This document shows positions 26,171 to 33,924 of a stretch of 64,000 nucleotides of DNA, piece by piece. Made by a program: the position numbers and the translations under genes. The first letter of the stretch is position 1. Each line of letters opens with the position of its first letter. The DNA is from Pseudopedobacter sp035496935. GTDB taxonomy: Bacteria; Bacteroidota; Bacteroidia; Sphingobacteriales; Sphingobacteriaceae. Where the stretch lies: assembly GCA_035496935.1 (NCBI GenBank), contig DATJED010000010.1, positions 124,001 through 188,000 on the forward strand. The letters are read 5' to 3'. The notes below the pieces were generated by a model that saw nothing but the letters and a program-made list of their open reading frames with translations, was not told where the DNA came from and did not search any database.

Positions 26171-28195
26171 ATGAAAATTAAAAAGTTATTATTAATTCTA
26201 TTTTGCGCCGGGGCGATTGTTTATTTAGTCCCATTTGCCTTATTTTCTGATGATTTGGGCAAAGCGAATAAATATTACGAAAAATACGATTATAAATACG
26301 CAGTGGAGATTTACAAGCGTGTGATGGAAAAAAATCCCACGCTTGAAGTCGCAGAAAAATTAGCAAATTGTTATCGTTTCATCAATAATTCCGTCGAGGC
26401 AGAAAAAGCTTATGCAACGGTGCTTACTTTTCCGGGTTTTAACCCTATAAATTACATTTACTACGCCGATGCTTTAAAAGAAAACGGAAAATATGAACAA
26501 GCCAAGCGTAATTATTTAACTTATGCAGAGCGAGTGCCGGCACAGAGCGATGAAGCGGTAAAATTGGCAAACGGCTGTGATGCCGCTAGAATTTGGTTAG
26601 AAAACCCGAATACAAATATTGAAATTGTTAACGAAAGCGGGTTCAATACCAAATATTCCGATTTTTCCCCAATTCCCTATGGTAAAGGGTTTATTTTTGT
26701 TTCGGATAGGGAATTTATTAAACCTATTAACGAGAAAAAATCCCCTAAAATTTACGGATGGACTGGTAACCCTTACTTAAAGCTATATCAAACAGAAAAT
26801 GCCGACAGCGTTTTTAATGGTAATATGAAGCTTACCTTAATGCCAGAACAGATTAACGATAATTATCACTCGGGTCCGGCAACATTAAGCGCAGACGGAA
26901 ACACCATGTATTTTACCAAAGCCGGTGTAACTACTGTTGAAGAAAAGCCTTCGAAAACTAAAGATGTTGTTTTTAAGAAAGCAATTTTTTACACCACAAA
27001 ACAAAATGGTGTTTGGTCACAAGCGGTTTCTTTTCCTTACAATAAACCTTTCGAGTATTCTATTGAACATCCGGCTTTAAGCCCAGACGGAAACACACTT
27101 TATTTTGCTTCTGATATGCCCGGGACTTTAGGTGGTTTGGATATTTTTTATTCGGAAAAATTGGGTTCCAGTTGGTCGAAACCTAAGAACTGTGGTTCAG
27201 CAATCAATACCAAATATGATGAAGTTTTCCCAACAGTAAGAAATGACGGAAAACTATTTTTCTCCTCTAAAGGACATATTACCATTGGTGGATTGGATAT
27301 ATTTTCTGCAACTGGTTCAAAAGACAGTTGGACAGAACCCGAGAATTTAAAATCGCCAATCAATTCTTCCAAAGATGATTTTGGTATTTATTATTTTGCT
27401 GATAATTTAACAGGTTTCCTATCTTCAAACAGGCCTGGAGGTAAAGGTGCTGATGATATATACCAGTTTAGCGAGCGCCCGAAAGAGAAATTTTTTGCAG
27501 TGCAGGGGCAGGTGGTGCAAAAAGCAGATGGTTCACCCATTGAAGGCGTAAAAGTGTTTTTGGTGAATAAAAGCAACGGCGAAGAAAAAAGCTTACTATC
27601 TGATGAAGACGGGGCTTTTAAATTTGATTTGGAGTCAGAGACTGATTATTTGGTACGTGGCGATTTGGATAAATACTTTAACCGACAAGAAGGGGAGATT
27701 TCTACCAAGGGCGCAACGGAATCTACCGTTTATAACGTGAAATTTGAGGTAGAGAAAGGAGAGGAAGCATATTTGGTAAGGTTAAATAATATTTATTACG
27801 ATTTTAATAAATACAACATCCGTAAAGATGCGGAACCTGAGTTGCAGAAGGTGTTGAATTTTATGAAAACAACACCAAACGTAAACATCGAATTAAGATC
27901 ACATACGGATGCAAGAGGAAGTGCGGCTTATAATATGGCACTTTCTAAAAAGCGGGCAATATCCGCAGAAAACTATTTATTAAAAGGTGGAGCAGATAAA
28001 GAGCGACTAACCGCAAATGGCTACGGAGAAACGCAATTGTTAAACAAATGCGCCGATGGGGTTAAATGCAGTAAAGCCCAACACCAGCTAAACCGTAGAA
28101 CAGAATTTAAAGTAGTAAAAGTTGACCCTGTGATTTCCTACGTTCCGGGTTATAGCTTAAACCCAATTTTCCCACTGATTACTGGCACACAATAA
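26171..28195 (+). CDS. OmpA-family protein with TPR and PD40 repeats (PorE-like)
   Basis: A 674-residue protein started at MKIKKLLLILFCAGA (the open frame extends 17 codons into porP). Order: signal segment, TPR-like region (KANKYYEKYDYKYAVEIYKR), PD40 beta-propeller repeats (HPALSPDGNTLYFASDMPG, GGLDIFYSEKLG), a carboxypeptidase-regulatory-like domain near 455-530, then an OmpA peptidoglycan-binding domain with IELRSHTDARGSAAYNMALS. This matches the layout of PorE, which links the type IX apparatus to peptidoglycan. A paralogue serving this operon's cargo is the likeliest reading. Confidence 0.87.
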   Translation: MKIKKLLLILFCAGAIVYLVPFALFSDDLGKANKYYEKYDYKYAVEIYKRVMEKNPTLEVAEKLANCYRFINNSVEAEKAYATVLTFPGFNPINYIYYADALKENGKYEQAKRNYLTYAERVPAQSDEAVKLANGCDAARIWLENPNTNIEIVNESGFNTKYSDFSPIPYGKGFIFVSDREFIKPINEKKSPKIYGWTGNPYLKLYQTENADSVFNGNMKLTLMPEQINDNYHSGPATLSADGNTMYFTKAGVTTVEEKPSKTKDVVFKKAIFYTTKQNGVWSQAVSFPYNKPFEYSIEHPALSPDGNTLYFASDMPGTLGGLDIFYSEKLGSSWSKPKNCGSAINTKYDEVFPTVRNDGKLFFSSKGHITIGGLDIFSATGSKDSWTEPENLKSPINSSKDDFGIYYFADNLTGFLSSNRPGGKGADDIYQFSERPKEKFFAVQGQVVQKADGSPIEGVKVFLVNKSNGEEKSLLSDEDGAFKFDLESETDYLVRGDLDKYFNRQEGEISTKGATESTVYNVKFEVEKGEEAYLVRLNNIYYDFNKYNIRKDAEPELQKVLNFMKTTPNVNIELRSHTDARGSAAYNMALSKKRAISAENYLLKGGADKERLTANGYGETQLLNKCADGVKCSKAQHQLNRRTEFKVVKVDPVISYVPGYSLNPIFPLITGTQ

Positions 28196-28224
28196 CAATA
28201 GAACATAGATTAGATTAACCCAAC

Positions 28225-28258
28225 AGAGGCTGTTTTTGCACAAAGCAGTCTCTTTTTT
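28225..28258 (+). terminator. Terminator after the PorP/OmpA operon
   Basis: AGAGGCTG pairs with CAGTCTCT (one G-T pair) and is followed by six T. It closes the four-gene operon. Confidence 0.75.
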
Positions 28259-28444
28259 GTTTTTATTGATGTATATGGATGATTATATGTTAAACACTAG
28301 ACAGAAATGCTACTATTGTACGTTAAAGCGAATTTATTCTTTTTGATATCGTTATTTGTTAAAGTGGTCTTTTTTTACTCCAAATCAATTTAACGCTAAA
28401 CTGGTAAGCTTTTTGCCCTTAAACTGTTATAAAATTTTAAAATC

Positions 28445-28648
28445 ATGGAAACGAACAACGCACCTAAAGACGGAAACGAAATAGATCCTAAAAAGGTAAC
28501 CAATCAGTCAGATAAAATTGTGAATAAAGAAATTCCACACGAACACGAAGCCACCAATGAAGAACAATGGGTGCATGATGTTAACGAAGAGTTTGGAGAC
28601 GATTATGTTTTACCCGAAGAAGAAGACGAGGATGACGAGCTTAACTAA
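28445..28648 (+). CDS. Small acidic hypothetical protein, 67 aa
   Basis: A short, very acidic protein without signal peptide. The N-terminal half has KKVTNQSDKIVNKEIPHEH and the end is a run of Glu and Asp (LPEEEDEDDELN), with EEQWVHDVNEEFG between. I do not recognise the family. The ATG and length look genuine because codon use resembles neighbours and the frame fills the gap after a terminator. It converges with the next gene, only two bases between stops. Confidence 0.55.
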   Translation: METNNAPKDGNEIDPKKVTNQSDKIVNKEIPHEHEATNEEQWVHDVNEEFGDDYVLPEEEDEDDELN

Positions 28649-28650
28649 GC

Positions 28651-29490
28651 TCAGATCTTTTTGAATGTTATTTCGGCAAATTTCCCTTCGGGGATGGTGT
28701 AATAATACCTTCCCGAACGGGTTAAGCCAATAGCTTCACCCTGTACTTCTGGCTTATAAGGCAAACCTATATAGGGTTGCTTTAAGCATTGGGATAAGGT
28801 TTCGTTTTCATGCCTGTCCCAATAATAAATGTTGACATAAGTTTTAATAACTACTTCTTTTCCGTCTCTCGAAATATCACCGGCAACAACCCACTTGGAG
28901 CCGATGGGAGCGTCAAAAAATAAGGTGGTTTCTTTTTTAAGCGTAATTATTTTTCCTGGTTTACTATCAAGCGGAGCAGAGTAAACACCTACTTTGTTTT
29001 CTCTTTTGGAAACGATATAAATTTTTTGGTCTCTACTATCCACCAATAAGCATTCTGCATCCCTTGGTCCGTCCGGATATTTAAACTTTAGTTCGGTTAG
29101 CGCTTTAATTTTAAACGGAAATTTACTTACTAAATTAACGCTTGGTTCGTTAAAAACATAAATACTGATGTAATCCCGTTTTGCATAATTATCACCGATA
29201 TCTCCAATAAAAAGCTTCGATTTTCCGTTTGGTTGGTACTGTAAAGCAATATCCTCACAATCAACCACTTCTTTATTATAATTATAGGTAGCTAAAGTGT
29301 TTCCTTTATCATCTATCAAAAAAAATCTGGCAATATCACCACTATCATTATGCGCCCACATTAAATGATCGCTTTTTGAACTCACCACCAAGCCAGAACA
29401 TTCGTCAATTTCTGAACTTTTCAGCTTTTGATTTTGGGCAAAACAAGTGCAGACTTCAAGAAAGACTATTAGCGTTAAAATGTTTTTCAT
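28651..29490 (-). CDS. Exported beta-propeller-like protein
   Basis: A 279-residue protein started at MKNILTLIVFLEVCTCFAQ, a signal peptide; a TTG lies two codons upstream. The mature part has repeated strand-turn patterns: SGLVVSSKSDHLMWAHNDSGD, DCEDIALQY, GDIGDNYAKRDYISIYVF and PRDAECLLVDSRDQKIYIVSKR, suggesting a propeller similar to YjiK or esterase-like phytase families. Function unknown. It lies 45 bases downstream of the dCMP deaminase on the same strand. Confidence 0.65.
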   Translation of the reverse strand: MKNILTLIVFLEVCTCFAQNQKLKSSEIDECSGLVVSSKSDHLMWAHNDSGDIARFFLIDDKGNTLATYNYNKEVVDCEDIALQYQPNGKSKLFIGDIGDNYAKRDYISIYVFNEPSVNLVSKFPFKIKALTELKFKYPDGPRDAECLLVDSRDQKIYIVSKRENKVGVYSAPLDSKPGKIITLKKETTLFFDAPIGSKWVVAGDISRDGKEVVIKTYVNIYYWDRHENETLSQCLKQPYIGLPYKPEVQGEAIGLTRSGRYYYTIPEGKFAEITFKKI

Positions 29491-29509
29491 ATCCAATCAT
29501 GCCGACTGC

Positions 29510-29535
29510 GGTCTTTATTCTTTGCTCTTTAATCT
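29510..29535. repeat. Degenerate TCTTTATTCTTTG repeat
   Basis: TCTTTATTCTTTGCTCTTTAATCTTTATTCTT-like sequence fills the gap between the two minus-strand genes and continues to the deaminase stop codon. It resembles the other short-unit intergenic repeats in this window. Confidence 0.4.
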
Positions 29536-29991
29536 TTATTCTTCTTGCAGGACTTCGCATTTTACGCCGAATTTATTCAAAAAATCAACCCCTTCATCAT
29601 TTGCCAAACCTTTATACAAGGCATAAGATTCCTTAAAAAACACCGCTTTAATACCCGATGATAAAATTAACCTGGCGCAAGCAATGCAGGGCGAAAGTGT
29701 GGTGTACAAAGTAGCGCCTTGAATTTGTGTTCCGTTTTTTACTGCGTAGAGGATGGCGTTTTCTTCGGCATGTAAAGCTAGGGAACAACTGTTTCTCGAG
29801 TCTCGCGGACAACCTTCTTCTGGCCATTCCTCATCACAGTTGTGCGTTCCGGGTGGCGGGCCGTTATAGCCGATGGAGATGATGCGGGTATCTTTTGTTA
29901 AAACTGCACCAACTTGCCTTTTAACGCAATGCGAGCGCAATGCTAAATCAGAGGCCAAGTTCATGAAAATGCTATCGAAGCTTAATTTCAA
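29536..29991 (-). CDS. dCMP deaminase-family protein
   Basis: A 151-residue zinc-dependent cytidine/deoxycytidylate deaminase. The zinc and proton-shuttle motifs are HAEENAI near residue 74 and SPCIACARLIL near 101, and the C-rich insert CDEEWPEEGCPRDSRNSC is typical of the ComEB/dCMP branch. The start is TTG, giving KLSFDSIFMNLASDLALRSH, the normal N-terminal helix; the next ATG would remove part of that helix. It makes dUMP for thymidylate synthesis. Confidence 0.87.
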   Translation of the reverse strand: MKLSFDSIFMNLASDLALRSHCVKRQVGAVLTKDTRIISIGYNGPPPGTHNCDEEWPEEGCPRDSRNSCSLALHAEENAILYAVKNGTQIQGATLYTTLSPCIACARLILSSGIKAVFFKESYALYKGLANDEGVDFLNKFGVKCEVLQEE

Positions 29992-30158
29992 ACTATTTTT
30001 ATATAAAAATTTGTACTTTATAAAATTGAAACGAAGATAAAAGAATCCCTTGTGCTAAAGCAATTTATTGTTAATTATGTGCGTTTAGTTAAATTAAAAT
30101 ATGTTTTTGCTTTTGAAAATTGCATATTCGCAATAAGACGCAACCTTAAAAAAGATTA

Positions 30159-30788
30159 ATGCTAGAGCTTATTATTTCGGGAATCGGATTAGGAATTGTA
30201 CTTTCTTTTTTAACAGGCCCGGTATTTTTTGCATTGATTAAAACCAGTATAGAAAAAGGTTTTTATGCCGGTCTTGCCCTTGCAGGTGGCGTAGTAATCA
30301 GTGATTTTATCTACATGACAATTACTCTTTTCGGAACTTCGTTATTGAGCTTTGAGAGTAAGTACAGATTGCCAATTGGTGTAGTTGGGAGCGTTATTTT
30401 ATTAAGCATCGGTTTTTATTATCTGCTTAAAAAAGTCGAAATCACATATACCGAAGAATCATCCAGAATAAAGCATGCCGGCTACTTTTTTAAAGGATTT
30501 TTCATGTGCATTTTTAACCCATTTATTTTGTTGTATTGGGTAAGTGTTTCTAGCGGTGTTTATTCTATTTACGGCGAGCTTAGTTCTAGGCAGATTATTC
30601 CGTTTTTTGGAGCGATATTACTTACACTGTTTGGGATGGATACGTTAAAGGCTTATTTTGCTTATAAACTCCGTTATAAAATCAAACAAAAATCTATTCA
30701 GAATTTAAACCGCATAGCTGGTGTTTTAATCATAGTTTTCGCAATAAAACTAATTTACAATTTGATTTCAGGACATACGTTAATTTAA
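30159..30788 (+). CDS. LysE/RhtB-family amino-acid exporter
   Basis: A 209-residue membrane protein with about six hydrophobic segments. GIGLGIVLSFLTGPVFFALIKTSIEKG at the N-terminus is the LysE signature, with GFFMCIFNPFILLYWV in the middle. It should export an amino acid or related metabolite through the inner membrane. It is convergent with the next gene, whose stop codon is adjacent. Confidence 0.87.
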   Translation: MLELIISGIGLGIVLSFLTGPVFFALIKTSIEKGFYAGLALAGGVVISDFIYMTITLFGTSLLSFESKYRLPIGVVGSVILLSIGFYYLLKKVEITYTEESSRIKHAGYFFKGFFMCIFNPFILLYWVSVSSGVYSIYGELSSRQIIPFFGAILLTLFGMDTLKAYFAYKLRYKIKQKSIQNLNRIAGVLIIVFAIKLIYNLISGHTLI

Positions 30789-31373
30789 TTATAAAGAGCT
30801 AGTCCCGGCATATATATCAACATAATCTACCAACATTCCTCCCTCGCAGTTTTCCATGTTTTGTAACCTGAAATATTTCCGGGTGCCCTTAGCGTAAAAA
30901 GTTTGTTTTCCTGCTTTTATACAAGGTTTGCCATTGTTGTTGTATTTTACTTTGGTAACAATCGTACCATCAAACTCCAGTTCTTTTTCAGTAATTCGTT
31001 TAATTTTTCCATCTATTGTCAAATAATCTCCCTCGCTGTTTTTTTGCGAACCGCTGATGCTGTACCAACCGCCATCTAAAGGTTTAATTTCCGCAGAGCC
31101 GGGTTTGTCCCAGCCGATCCACTGTAAAGATATCGGATGCTTTCCTGCTCGGCGAGTTTTATTAGCTTGTGAAACTGGCGTAACTTTTTCTTCCGAAACA
31201 AGCGTATCCAAATGCGCCACAGTATCCAGTTTTGTCAATTCCTGTTTTAAACTGTCTTTCTCGTGAATCAGCTGTGCCAACTTATCCTGGTATTCCTTGT
31301 TTTTGGAGTTCTCTCCGCAAGCAACAAGAAATAAAATTCCGGTTAATAAACAAATCCTTTTAAAATAGTACAT
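30789..31373 (-). CDS. Hypothetical lipoprotein
   Basis: A 194-residue lipoprotein started at MYYFKRICLLTGILFLVAC, which gives a proper lipobox LVAC; the frame extends 18 codons upstream without improving it. A short coiled-coil stretch (KLAQLIHEKDSLKQELTKL) follows the cysteine and leads to a beta-rich domain of ~130 residues with ISLQWIGWDKPGSAEI and YLTIDGKIKRITEKELEF. I do not recognise the domain. Confidence 0.68.
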   Translation of the reverse strand: MYYFKRICLLTGILFLVACGENSKNKEYQDKLAQLIHEKDSLKQELTKLDTVAHLDTLVSEEKVTPVSQANKTRRAGKHPISLQWIGWDKPGSAEIKPLDGGWYSISGSQKNSEGDYLTIDGKIKRITEKELEFDGTIVTKVKYNNNGKPCIKAGKQTFYAKGTRKYFRLQNMENCEGGMLVDYVDIYAGTSSL

Positions 31374-31455
31374 CAAGTTTATTAGGTTTAGCCCAAAAAA
31401 TATGCCCAGAAAAATCAGTTTACACAAATTAAACGCTTTGGTTAACGATAAATCT

Positions 31456-31463
31456 TAAATTTG
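31456..31463 (+). promoter_or_regulatory. TAnnTTTG promoter of tatD
   Basis: TAAATTTG matches the consensus 17 bases before the tatD ATG. A TTTG lies 15 bases upstream of it, a little close for a -33 element. Confidence 0.5.
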
Positions 31464-31480
31464 TAGCATCAATTTTTAAG

Positions 31481-32248
31481 ATGATACTTACAGATACCCA
31501 CACCCATATTTATTACGAAACCGACCTCGAAAAACAAAAAGAGCAATTAAACCGCTGTTTGGAAAGCAATATTTCGCGTTTGTTTTTACCAAATGTAGAT
31601 AGTAAATCTATCCCGATGGTTTTAGGTTTAGCTCAAAATTATCCGCAAAACTGCTTTCCGATGATGGGTTTGCATCCTTGCGATGTTAAAGAGGATTACC
31701 AACAAGAGTTGAGTTTAATTGCCGATGCTATCACTTCAAACAAAATTTACGCAATTGGTGAAATTGGGATTGATTTATATTGGGATCAATCTTTTTTACA
31801 ACAGCAACAGGATGCTTTTAACAGGCAGATTGAGCAGGCGAAATCATTGGATTTGCCAATAGTAATCCATTGTCGGGAAGCTTTTGATGAAGTTTTTGAA
31901 ATTTTGGACCAGCAAAAAAATGACAAGTTAAGAGGGATTTTTCATTGCTTTACCGGCGATTTACAGCAGGCGCACAGAGCCATTGATTTGGGTTTTTATT
32001 TAGGGATAGGAGGAGTGGTTACCTATAAAAAAGCTGGTTTGGATAAAGTGGTAGAGCAACTGGATTTGAGCCACTTAGTTTTAGAAACTGATGCACCCTA
32101 TCTGGCACCAAGTCCACATAGGGGCAAACCCAATGAAAGCTCGTATCTGATTCATATTGCACAAAAAGTAGCTGATTTAAAACAGTGCAGTTTAGCAGAA
32201 GTTGCAGAAATTACGACCCTTAATTCACACAAAGTTTTTGGCATCTAA
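31481..32248 (+). CDS. tatD: TatD-family metal-dependent hydrolase
   Basis: A 255-residue TIM-barrel hydrolase. The first metal site DTHTHIYY is at residues 4-11, then GLHPCDVKE, AIGEIGIDLYWD, PIVIHCREAFDE, GIFHCFTGD and LETDAPYLAP, all in family order. TatD proteins are 3'-5' DNA or RNA exonucleases linked to repair and turnover. It is 41 bases upstream of the asparaginase gene. Confidence 0.93.
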   Translation: MILTDTHTHIYYETDLEKQKEQLNRCLESNISRLFLPNVDSKSIPMVLGLAQNYPQNCFPMMGLHPCDVKEDYQQELSLIADAITSNKIYAIGEIGIDLYWDQSFLQQQQDAFNRQIEQAKSLDLPIVIHCREAFDEVFEILDQQKNDKLRGIFHCFTGDLQQAHRAIDLGFYLGIGGVVTYKKAGLDKVVEQLDLSHLVLETDAPYLAPSPHRGKPNESSYLIHIAQKVADLKQCSLAEVAEITTLNSHKVFGI

Positions 32249-32289
32249 ATCTTAAAGCGTTAATTTGCGCTTCATCAAATACAGCAATA

Positions 32290-33309
32290 ATGACTAAAAT
32301 ATTTGTGATTTATACTGGCGGTACAATTGGTATGATCACAGATCCTTCATCAGGAGCTTTAAAGCCGTTTACTTTTGAACAGATTATTGAAAATGTTCCA
32401 GAGTTGAGAAGAATGGATTACGAGTTGACCGTTTACTCGTTTGATCCAATCATCGATTCTTCGGATATGACGCCCGAAATTTGGGCATTTTTAGCCAAGC
32501 TGATTAATGATAACTACGAAGACCATGATGGATTTTTGATTCTTCATGGGTCTGATACGATGGCATTTACTGCATCTGCACTGAGTTTTATGTTAGAAGG
32601 CTTGGGCAAACCTGTTATTTTTACGGGCTCGCAATTACCAATTTCTGAGGTACGTACGGATGCAAAAGAGAATTTTATTACCGCTTTGGAAATCGCATCG
32701 GCAAAACTGGATGGAAAAGCCCGCGTACCAGAGGTTTGTATTTATTTTGAGAACAAACTGTATCGGGCAAACCGAACTTTCAAATATAATTCCGCAAAAT
32801 TTGAAGCTTTCAGATCGCCAAACTATCCGGTTTTGGTAGAAGCTGGCGTACATATTAAATACAATGATGCCGTAATCGGCAAACTGGAAAATTCTATTTT
32901 AAAGGTGCATACCAACGTAAGCAATAAAGTCGCTGTACTAAAGCTTTATCCCGGTATCAGTCCCGAAATTGTGGATAGTGTTTTGAAATCTGACGCGGAA
33001 GCAATCATTATGGAAACTTTTGGCACCGGCAATACCACCACAGCAAAGTGGTTTCTAGATAAACTAAAAGGAGCCATTGATAAAGGAAAAATCATTTTAG
33101 ATATTTCGCAATGTAAAGTAGGTTCCGTTGAAATGGGACGTTACGCTACCAGCAGCCAGCTGAAAGAAATGGGCGTAATTAACGGTTACGATATGACTTT
33201 TGAAGCGGCGGTAACCAAATTAATGTATCTCTTAGGCCGTGATTACCCTCGCGATAGGTTGCTACGTAGGTTAAGTACTTCAATTAGGGGCGAGCTAACC
33301 AAAAGTTAG
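32290..33309 (+). CDS. ansA: Type I L-asparaginase
   Basis: A 339-residue cytoplasmic asparaginase. The catalytic threonines sit in IYTGGTIGMITDP (residues 7-19) and LHGSDTMAFTASALSFM near 86; VIFTGSQLPISEVRTDAKEN follows. It converts asparagine to aspartate and ammonia. No signal peptide, consistent with type I. It follows tatD on the same strand and may be co-transcribed. Confidence 0.93.
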   Translation: MTKIFVIYTGGTIGMITDPSSGALKPFTFEQIIENVPELRRMDYELTVYSFDPIIDSSDMTPEIWAFLAKLINDNYEDHDGFLILHGSDTMAFTASALSFMLEGLGKPVIFTGSQLPISEVRTDAKENFITALEIASAKLDGKARVPEVCIYFENKLYRANRTFKYNSAKFEAFRSPNYPVLVEAGVHIKYNDAVIGKLENSILKVHTNVSNKVAVLKLYPGISPEIVDSVLKSDAEAIIMETFGTGNTTTAKWFLDKLKGAIDKGKIILDISQCKVGSVEMGRYATSSQLKEMGVINGYDMTFEAAVTKLMYLLGRDYPRDRLLRRLSTSIRGELTKS

Positions 33310-33358
33310 TTTTATTACTCATAAATAATTTTTATCCTTTTTACGGATTAAAAAAGCC

Positions 33359-33366
33359 TACCTTTG
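33359..33366 (+). promoter_or_regulatory. TAnnTTTG promoter of the J-KTSC gene
   Basis: TACCTTTG is an exact match, giving a leader of about 60 bases before the ATG at 33432. Confidence 0.55.
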
Positions 33367-33431
33367 CAAAATTATTTTCAAAAGGCTTGCGTTTACTCCG
33401 CAAGATGTTGGAGATGGTTTAAAATATTACC

Positions 33432-33881
33432 ATGAAAAAAATTGTTGATTACCGTAGGTTTTTAGAAGTATCCGAGACTGCAACCCTTGCCGAACTTAAA
33501 CTGGTTTACCGTTCGTTGATGAAAAAATGGCACCCAGATAAATTTCAGGAAAGCGAAGAAAGCAAGAACGAAGCCGAGGAAACCAGCAAATACATTATTG
33601 AGGCTTATCATTTTTTAGTGAGCATTGCACCAGAAACCCGCAACCAATCTTTGGCAGAATACACTACTACTATAAATGAATCAAATATTTCGGATTTTGA
33701 GTATAAATCTCAGGTTTTGAAAGTTTGGTTTTTCGATGGCAATGAGTACGAATATTTTGATGTACCTAAAGCCATGTACGTAAAATTGGTAAATGCCGAT
33801 TCGAGAGGCAGATTTGCCCGTCGACACATTTTTAACTCTTACGTTTACCGCAGTGTAAACAGATTAGTTGCTACAGCTTAA
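33432..33881 (+). CDS. J-domain plus KTSC-domain protein
   Basis: A 149-residue two-domain protein. Residues 1-70 are a J domain with the loop WHPDKF replacing the usual HPD context (HPDK retained), so it could stimulate an Hsp70 ATPase. Residues ~85-145 resemble the small KTSC domain: SQVLKVWFFDGNEYEYFDVP and SRGRFARRHIFNSYVYR. The fusion links a chaperone-recruiting module to a domain found with nucleic-acid proteins. Function unknown. Confidence 0.75.
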   Translation: MKKIVDYRRFLEVSETATLAELKLVYRSLMKKWHPDKFQESEESKNEAEETSKYIIEAYHFLVSIAPETRNQSLAEYTTTINESNISDFEYKSQVLKVWFFDGNEYEYFDVPKAMYVKLVNADSRGRFARRHIFNSYVYRSVNRLVATA

Positions 33882-33924
33882 ATCTTGCGCTCGTTGCAAA
33901 CGAGCGCAGACATGAGGACTAATT

